Both the position numbers and the translations under genes were made by a program. A stretch of DNA of 64,000 nt from Euborellia annulipes (Eukaryota > Arthropoda > Insecta > Dermaptera > Anisolabididae). How positions within the stretch are numbered: position 1 is the stretch's first letter; the number at the start of each line of letters is the position of its first letter. Of the stretch, positions 56,890 through 64,000 are shown piece by piece. The notes under the pieces are model-generated. The model had not been told where the DNA came from and did no database searches. It saw nothing but the letters and a program-made list of their open reading frames with translations. The DNA is taken from positions 1 to 64,000 of the forward strand of contig JAKCPI010009525.1 in the NCBI GenBank assembly GCA_023213315.1, given 5' to 3'.

Positions 56890-57131
56890 AGTAACAGTTA
56901 CCAAAATCATTGCAGTGAAACAATACCATGCACGGTGGAAACTCAGGTGGGAGGCCTGAAAAACAGGGTGTGGAACGTCCCCGATTGCCATCGATACAAA
57001 TAATTTAAATAAATATTTATCCAATAAACTCCTAAATGATTTCAGGATACCAATCAATAGAAGTGAATAGAAACGAGGTTTAAATGGCATCAGATGCCGA
57101 AAAAGACTTTAAACAAATTAAAAAAAAAAAA
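56890..57131 (+). mobile_element. 5S rRNA-derived SINE, second copy
   Basis: It aligns to the 14990 copy over CCATGCACGG.GGAAACTC, GTGTGGAACG and GCCATCGATAC. It then continues with TACCAATCAATAGAAGTGAA and TTTAAATGGCATCAGATGCC then GAAAAAGACTTTAAA, the 3' region also used by the tRNA-headed SINEs. It ends in poly-A. Confidence 0.65.
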
Positions 57132-57167
57132 ATGGTTTCAGCAGCCGAAAGAGAAAATTACAAAAAA

Positions 57168-57783
57168 AAAAAATCTGGTGTGACTGTCGCACCAGATTTT
57201 TTGTGTCGACATGTATTTAGTTCCCGGCAGTAGGGAATATTTGAATTCAGATGTAAAATTTATAAGTATGGGAAAATATTTATATTTTGTTACCATGGCA
57301 ACCATTTCTCCTATCTTTACTATGGAGTGCAAAAGTAAAGTGGTCTTCAAACAATTTTGAGGGCAAAACGAGAATATACATTTGAAAGAGCATCTAAAAA
57401 ATAATTGATTTTTGAATTTTAATCAAAATCGTTAGAGCGAATTTTGAGAAAATCGGAAAAAACTGAAAAAGTACATCAGTAAAGTACTAGTACTCTTTGG
57501 CCGATTTTGATTAAAAGCTTATTTTTCCGGTCCCGGGGGTGTTTAACTTATATATAAAATTTCAGCCTCATAGCTCAATTCCTTCATGCTTAAAAGTGAA
57601 CACACACACACACACACCCCACCCACACACCCACAGACAGACCATGTCGCGAAAACCACTTTTTGGATTCAGGGGACCTCAAAACGTGAAGATCCATCAA
57701 AATCTCGACATCGAATTTCTGACATGAAACCAATACTTTCTCTCTATATATATATTACATATATACATAGGTAAGAGAAAGTA
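57168..57783 (-). repeat. LR repeat, near full length
   Basis: AATCTGGTGTGACTGTCGCACCAGATT at the left is a shortened terminal hairpin. CCATGGCAACCATTTC, CAGTAAAGTACTAGTA, a CA-rich tract and AAAACGTGAAGATCC follow. The right end is CTTTCTCTCTATA.../...GGTAAGAGAAAG. Confidence 0.82.
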
Positions 57784-58861
57784 AAAACGAGATTATAAAA
57801 AGTATTATAATAAAACAAAAAGTTTGTAAATAAAAATATTTTTCCTTTTTTCTCGGCTGTAGCTTGACGCCATTCAGCCCTTCGCTTTTGTTATTTACAA
57901 ATATAGAATACAAAAGAAAAATATTAATTAACAGCACTTCAATTTTCTGTAAATTCAATTATTGATAAAATTCTCAAGAAAAAAATTAATTTGAATAAAT
58001 CAGAGATAATTTAGAGCTTCTCTGGATTCTTGCCCTGTCTCATAAATAGGCCTTTATAAAAACGAACAATATCTAGGTAATAAGAAAGACACGATTTTCC
58101 TGTGCAAATACAATACTTCCAATTCCTTTGGAATGAATACAAATAAAAAGAAGAAATCTTAATAATTCCAAACTTTTTTTTGTACTGTGTGGTCTTGATG
58201 ACCACCCTTGGAGTTAGTAACTTGGAACTAGCACTAGGACTAGAAACGCATTCGTTTAATCCGCCCCTGAAATGTCTACCATAAATGCAAAAGTATAAAT
58301 TCCAAGTTGACTAATATATAGCCGTACTTAAGACACTGACGTCATCGTTACAGCAATTTAACAACAACAGACTTGAGTTGTTTTTGTCTTTATTATTAGC
58401 TTGTAGCGGACCCAATAGAGATTGGAGATTTAACGCATATCAAATTCCGGAAGTAAGAAATTCTATTCTAATACGATGTAGCTGAATGAAAGCTATTACA
58501 TTACATTTAAAGAAAACAATAAAACATACTAATTTGATTTTCTCTTTAATTGAAATTTTAAATTAATTTAAAAGTTGTTTAAGCATAACAAATATACTTG
58601 GAGGACCGTTAATCGGATCTACTGGAATAATCGCTTAGTTATACAGGCGCTTTGGTGGAGGAAATACATATATCAAACCCTCTTTGGAATTTAGGGCTCA
58701 CACACAGTTTTTGCATAGATTAATTGGAAAAGGAAAAAAGAGTTTGTTATATTATAGCTACTTTGCTTCTGCCTGAGCCTAGAAAAATATACTAGAGAAA
58801 TTAATTAATACTCTTAGGCAGAGTTGGGAGAAACAAAAGTGTTCAGGCCAAAATTGTTTAA
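57784..58861. other. AT-rich stretch, nothing recognised
   Basis: No gene is supported. Confidence 0.45.
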
Positions 58862-59234
58862 CCCTTAATCTGTGATTCTGAGCTAGAGCATTATCTTCTG
58901 GTACAGTGAGCGTCACAATTAAGTCCCTACCTGGTATCTAGACCCTTAAGTATATGGTATAGTATAAAGTAAATAGTGAAATAATATTAATGACCTAAAA
59001 GGTAAAATAAAATATGGTACAGGTGATTTTATTTTACTTTTTCAAATGTAAAATTATTTCCCTATATATCATCATATATACTTAAGGCTCTAGATACCAG
59101 ATGGGGACTTAATTGTGGCGCTCACTGAACCAAAGGTCAAGAGTTAGCATCCTGTGGTTTCATGCGACAAAAATTTATTTAAATAAATAGAGACGGGGTC
59201 TAAATAGCCTTCGATGCTGAAAAAGACCTTAAAT
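58862..59234 (+). mobile_element. tRNA-SINE/MITE chimera, second copy
   Basis: The head TTCTGAGCTAGAGCATTATC, the MITE at 58904-59127, then AAATTTATTTAAATAAATAG and the tail GGTCTAAATAGCCTTCGATG. It has the same order and junctions as 9130-9500 but the opposite orientation. Confidence 0.75.
58904..59127. mobile_element. Tc1/mariner-type MITE, second copy
   Basis: The ends are CAGTGAGCGTCACAATTAAG and CTTAATTGTGGCGCTCACTG. TA precedes and AA follows. The hairpin interior has diverged from the 9255 copy. Confidence 0.75.
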
Positions 59235-59341
59235 TAAATTTACCAAAAAAAACAAAACAATTTTGCCGTTTTTCTTTTTCCAATTCCTCTATACATTATA
59301 TTGCAGAGCAGCCTGAAATATCATCATCTCTCATCCCCTTA

Positions 59342-59483
59342 GGCTGGGTCGATTTTTAGTCGAGCGATAGTTTAGTCGATGGACATAAAATGCATTAAGT
59401 TCGATGCAGGTGCGCACACGACAACTGCAGATCAACTCGACTAAACTATCTGTCGACCAAAAATCGACCGTGTGCGCCCACCC
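59342..59483. mobile_element. PIF/Harbinger-like MITE, exact TTA TSD
   Basis: It starts GGCTGGGTCGATTTTTAGTC and ends with TCGACCGTGTGCGCCCACCC. TTA lies exactly on both sides (59339-59341, 59484-59486). Long inner arms GATAGTTTAGTCGA/TCGACTAAACTATC make it a hairpin. Confidence 0.78.
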
Positions 59484-59486
59484 TTA

Positions 59487-60396
59487 ATCCAATTCAAATC
59501 CCTGTGTATTTTATTTAATTTTAATAAATCATACTTCCTATAAGTAGAGCTCTAGTATAGTTTTAAAATTAAGTATTCTCTTTTATTTCTTATTTATCAT
59601 TTGAAATTTTATCGGTGATTAAATCGAGTTCTCTCTTGATCATCAAGCAAGCAAAAAAAAAAAAATTTTAATCAAAAGCATTTGTGCGATTTATTAAAAG
59701 TAATTATCATTTAAAAAGGCTACTTGTGTTCATTTTCAAAGACGCCAAATGAATTGAAATGAATGAACAAGTCACTCTTTTGCTTTTGCCAAGTCGTATA
59801 TTTTCTAAAGCTTATAACTTTATCCACACACTCTGACATAGACACATATACATAAACAGAGACACACACATTCATTCAAACAAATACCGACAAACAAACA
59901 GAGGGTAGACAGTCAGACAGGTCTTTTTGAATGCATGTTAATGAACATGGCTAGTGAGAGTTTGATATTTGATTCCTTTCGGTCTATTCTTTAATATAGA
60001 TATTTATTAAAAAATAATTCCCCCTTCTCTCTATGAAAAATATTTTATCATTATATTTGACAAATTATAAAAGAAAAAAAAAGTAAAAATTATCCGGAAA
60101 TTGATTAATTAATTGCTTTTGAAAAGTTGTATTATTTTTTTAAAATATTCATATAAATTCTAAATTTATTAGCCTAGGTCTGTTTATTGCATATTTATAA
60201 AGGAGAATTTAAAATGTTCATATATTATCATATTGAATTTATTACTTGTCATAATCATTTCACATATAAATTAACTAAAGAATATGATTATATATTAAAT
60301 TAATATACAGTATATATTTTTTTAGAAATATTAAAATAGAGTAAGTGAATTTGTAACTTATTAAGAACCAGAGCAACAGACTCTAAATAAAAAAAA
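59487..60396. other. AT-rich stretch, nothing recognised
   Basis: CA/GA-rich simple sequence lies near 59830-59920. No gene is supported. Confidence 0.45.
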
Positions 60397-60650
60397 AATT
60401 GAAATCTTCTGAAGACCTCTTTACTCTTGTGCTCCATAGAAAAGATAGGAGAAATGGTTGCCATGGTAACAAAATATAAATATTTTCACATATAAATTTT
60501 ACATCTTGAAAATCGAATGTACCGTACTGTCGGAAACTAAATACATGTCGACACAAAAAATCTGGTGAGACAAGCACAGTACACAACTTTCGATTACCGA
60601 AGGATAAGAGAAAGTTGTGTGCTGTGCGACCAGTCACACCAGATTTTTTT
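60397..60650 (+). repeat. LR repeat, 3' third with intact terminal hairpin
   Basis: TTGAAATCTTCTGAAGACC, GTTGCCATGGTAACA and the hairpin AATCTGGTGAGACAAGCACA.../...GACCAGTCACACCAGATT. GTTGTGTGCTGTGCGACC pairs with the first arm and the loop is around ATTACCGAAGG. Confidence 0.8.
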
Positions 60651-61967
60651 AAAATAATTCGGAAAAAGGTTCTTAAAATTTTTAAACATTATTAAAATGA
60701 CTTGTTGCAAATGGAATGGCTTATCCTTTATTTAATTTTCAAAATTATTCTATTGTCAAATTTTTTCATTGCTTAAGATTATTATTGTAATTTTTTTTCT
60801 CTCATTTAAAAGTTTGTTTAGTTTGATTTACAGTTTGTCAAAGTTGCATATTAGATATTTATTTCTTACTTATTAAAAAGTCAAATAGATATTATGTTTA
60901 GGATCTTTACAATTTTTTTTCTGTACATTTTCTTAGCTTACTTTGGTGATATACGAGCGCGCGAGTCAACAGGTGCTGAGTGGTGGGTGAGTTTTTGTTA
61001 ACACGACTAATTAACGACTATGTGTTACCGGTTTGACACCTGTGGGCCATTGACATTTGCAACTGGCTACCGGGCTTTTTTGGTAAGTTACTCAAACAAA
61101 AAATATTTCATATTTTCACATTTATTTTCTCAAACATAAAAAAAAAATTTTTTTAAGAAAATACGCAAAACATTGATTTTAATAAAAAAAATAATTGATT
61201 TTTAAAGAGTGAACTGTAAAAAAATTCAATCAAAAATTAAAATATCTAATAATTTAAATTATAATTATGTCTTCTCATATTTTAAATTACTTTGTCATCT
61301 TATTTGTTTTATTCCAAATTGGAAATCGATATAGGAAATTATTATAGATGAACCGGCCTGTCTCAGAGCCTGGCGCTTTTGAAGGAGAGGGGAGAAATGC
61401 TCTGGTTTTCTTTAAAATTATTGTTTTGATTTGAGAATAATTTTTTGATTTTTTTTTTTTAATCTTATGAATTTGCAATCATTCACTTGAATGAAAATTC
61501 ATATCCGGTTAATTAATATAAAGGTCATTAATAAAAAAAAGTTTTCTCCTTGAAAAGTACCTGTCTCCGTTAATGAAGAGGTCTCTGCATCACTTCAATT
61601 CAATGTAATTGAAAATTAATCGTCCGGATAATTTTCGCGCTTTTGAACTCCGCCCCATTCGTAGATATGTGTAATCATGTAATATATGTAATTGGAGGCT
61701 CTATTAAATGCTGCTGTCGGATAAATATGAGATATACATATATAAGGAGAAAACCCTGAGGCTATTTAGAAAGCTCAGCGCCCTCTCATTTCTCCCACGA
61801 AAAGATAGAGAAGAGTCATTAGCGATTCGGCCATGATATAAGAGTACTTAAAAAATTAATGAATTAATTAATATTCTCGAACTAAGATATAATCAATGAC
61901 AAGTTTATATTGGATAGAATTTATCCTCACGTAAAATAAAAATTCCAAAATAAGAAATGTATTAGTG
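60651..61967. other. AT-rich stretch, nothing recognised
   Basis: A GC-richer patch at about 60950-61080 (ACGAGCGCGCGAGTCAACAG) has no stable frame and could be a conserved non-coding element. Confidence 0.4.
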
Positions 61968-63547
61968 CAGTGGCGTACCGAGGGGGGGGGGGGCGAGGGG
62001 GCGGTCCGCCCCAGGCCCCGAGCCGGCAGAGGCCCCCATATATTTATAAAAAAAAAAAATTTAATGAAAATTTTTCTTTGAAAGGCCCCGGGGCCCTCAG
62101 GGCTCAAGTAAAAATGGGAAAATTTAGATAAAAAAAAAAGAAAATTTAATAAAAATTTCCCTTTGAGAGGCCCCCCGAGACCCTCAGGGTTCAAGTAAAA
62201 ACAAAATTTAATGAAAATTTCTCTGTGAGAGGCCCCGGGGCCCTCAGGTCTAAAGTAAAAACAAAATTTAATGAAAATTTCTCTTTGAAAGGCCCCGGGG
62301 CCCTCAGGGCTCAAGTAAAAATGGGAAAATTTAGATAAAAAAAAAAGAAAATTTAATACAAATTTCCCTTTGAGAGGCCCCCGAGGCCCTCAGGGCTCAA
62401 GTAAAAATGGGAAAATTTAGATAAAAAAAAAAGAAAATTTAATACAAATTTCCCTTTGAGAGGCCCCCGAGGCCCTCAGGGCTTTTTACAAATGGGAAAA
62501 TTTAGATAAAAAAAACAAAATTTATTGAAAATTTCTCTTTGAGAGGCCCCGGGGCCCTTGAGGCTCAAGTAAAAATGGGAAAATTTAGATAAAAAAAAAC
62601 AAAATTTATTGAAAATTTCTCTTTGAGAGGCCCCGGGGCCCTTGAGGCTCAAGTAAAAATGGGAAAATTTAGATAAAAAAAAAACAAAATTTATGAAAAT
62701 TTCTCTTTGAGAGGCCCCGGGGCCCTTGAGGCTCAAGTAAAAATGGAAAAATTTAGATAAAAAAAAACAAAATTTATTGAATATTTCTCTTTGAGAGGCC
62801 CCGGGGCCCTTGAGGCTCAAGTAAAAATGGGAAAATTTAGATAAAAAAAACAAAATTTATTGAAAATTTCTCTTTGAGAGGCCCCGGGGCCCTTGAGGCT
62901 CAAGTAAAAATGGGAAAATTTAGATAAAAAAAAACAAAATTTATTGAAAATTTCTCTTTGAGAGGCCCCGGGGCCCTTGAGGCTCAAGTAAAAATGGGAA
63001 AATTTAGATAAAAAAAAAACAAAATTTATTGAAAATTTCTCTTTGAGAGGCCCCGGGGCCCTTGAGGCTCAAGTAAAAATGGAAAAATTTAGATAAAAAA
63101 AAAACAAAATTTATGAAAATTTCTCTTTGAGAGGCCCCGGGGCCCTCAGGGCTCAAGTAAAAACAAAATTTATTGAAAATTTCTCTTTGAGAGGCCCCGG
63201 GGCCCTTGAGGCTCAAGTAAAAATGGGAAAATTTAGATAAAAAAAACAAAATTTATGAAAATTTCTCTTTGAGAGGCCCCGGGGCCCTCAGGGCTCAAGT
63301 AAAAACAAAATTTATTGAAAATTTCTTTTTGAGAGGCCCCGGGGCCCTTGGGGCTCAAGTAAAAACAAAATTTATTGAAAATTTCTCTTTGAGAGGCCCC
63401 GGGGCCCTTGGGGCTGAAGTAAAAATGGGAAAATTTAGATAAAAAAAAGAAAATTTAATGAAAATTACCCCTTGGGGTTCAGGGATATACGGTATTTTAA
63501 AAATGTTTTTGTGAATGGAAGAGAGGGATATTTAAAGATGACCACCC
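61968..63547. mobile_element. hAT-type element with expanded tandem array
   Basis: It starts CAGTGGCGTACCGAGG and has the same internal landmarks as 14362-14774 in reverse (GGCCCCGAGCCGGCAGAGG at the left; GGGATATACGGTATTTTAA and GAGGGATATTTAAAGATGA at the right). The right terminus is replaced by the hAT-like end beginning at 63548, so it is probably truncated by or nested with that element. Confidence 0.75.
62079..63470. repeat. GC/AT-alternating tandem array, about 18 units
   Basis: Each unit has GAGAGGCCCCGGGGCCCT, then a GAGGCTCAAGTAAAAA or CAGGGCTCAAGTAAAAA block and an AT-rich half (AAAATTTATTGAAAATTTC). Long units (about 85 bases) include ATGGGAAAATTTAGATAAA and short units (about 60) lack it. 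The open frames across it are repeat translations, not genes. Confidence 0.9.
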
Positions 63548-63720
63548 CAGCGGCGTAACCAGCCTTTGAGGGCGGGGGGGGCGAAGCTCAACTAGGGCGC
63601 CGATTTTCCAGGGGGCTCCGCCCCTGGACCCCCTTGCTCGCCTTCGGCGAGCAATTGCCCGCCTTCGGCGGGCAAATTTCTTGCATCCTGTAATTTCTTC
63701 AGCGAATTTGTGAAACAAAT
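63548..63720. mobile_element. hAT-like end with twin GC hairpins, right end unknown
   Basis: CAGCGGCGTAACCAGCC matches the left end of the 9848 element. Then come GGGCGCCG, a Helitron-like CCAGGGGGCTCCGCCCCTGG block, and two adjacent hairpins GCTCGCCttcGGCGAGC and GCCCGCCttcGGCGGGC (about 63635-63673). The right end lies beyond 63720 or outside the window. Confidence 0.5.
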
Positions 63721-64000
63721 GAATTTGTTTATATTTACATGTTTTTTAATGACACCTGTATGATTTTGTTTTGATTTTTTATCAAAATTAACGAATATTT
63801 TCTTTTTTTCTTTGATTATTTCAAAAACTATTCAGTTTTCGAAAAAATGTCAAAGAATAAAAACTTTTTAAAATAGTGTAATTTATCATAATATAACAAA
63901 AAAATTGAAAACTTCAAAATTTTGGAAAAAACTTTTTAAGTAAAGTACTACTTCCAAGTGACGTATTTACTCCAAAAGTTGATAAAAATCTACAATTTTA
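63721..64000. other. AT-rich window end
   Basis: No feature is supported here; it may be the interior of the element starting at 63548. Confidence 0.4.

Noticed and set aside
61868..63249. Repetitive protein frames containing LKGPGASQREIF on the minus strand
   Set aside because: They are translations of the tandem GC/AT units in a hAT-type element; the same units appear in both orientations elsewhere and unit lengths are not multiples of three.

Overview
The window reads as intergenic and intronic DNA from an AT-rich (roughly 70% AT by eye) animal genome dominated by transposable elements. The one convincing gene is a spliced ionotropic receptor of the variant iGluR family that is specific to protostome invertebrates. 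That gene, its short GT-AG introns and the abundant tRNA- and 5S-rRNA-derived SINEs point to an arthropod. A copepod such as a salmon louse is a reasonable guess, but the sequence does not prove it. There are no rRNA genes, intact tRNA genes, CRISPR arrays or bacterial operons.

Layout. 1-9.1 kb: AT-rich sequence with a foldback element carrying a 31-bp minisatellite (3053-3481), hAT-type MITEs (4808-5062, 8066-8261) and a Helitron (6456-6993). 9.1-11.1 kb: two tRNA-derived SINEs, each interrupted by a DNA transposon, then a 550-bp near-perfect palindrome with a hammerhead-ribozyme core in each arm. 11-22 kb: more nested TEs, including a hAT element inside a SINE, a 5S-derived SINE inside a long hairpin-ended repeat (here called LR), and a TA-flanked element with a transposase relic. 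22.2-27 kb: the ionotropic receptor gene (about ten exons, + strand), with a hammerhead-bearing palindrome in its first intron. 27-61 kb: many LR copies, SINEs, hAT MITEs, PIF/Harbinger-like MITEs, inverted repeats and a few short coding-like islands of uncertain status. 61.9-63.6 kb: a hAT-like element swollen by about 18 GC/AT-alternating tandem units, followed by a second hAT-like end that runs towards the window edge.

The most interesting signal is a dispersed set of minimal type I hammerhead-like motifs (CTGANGA, stem II, GAAACGTT), often in large inverted repeats. This is the arrangement known for Penelope-like retroelements and retrozymes. The best copy (10852-10915, mirrored at 10479-10542) keeps the core, stem II and a split stem I. 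Helix III is only the self-complementary ACGT, which suggests cleavage as a dimer.

Other notable patterns are a SINE-MITE chimera present twice with the same junctions, 5S- and tRNA-headed SINEs sharing one 3' tail, and several transposons with exact target-site duplications that fix their ends. All calls were made by eye, without database or folding software.
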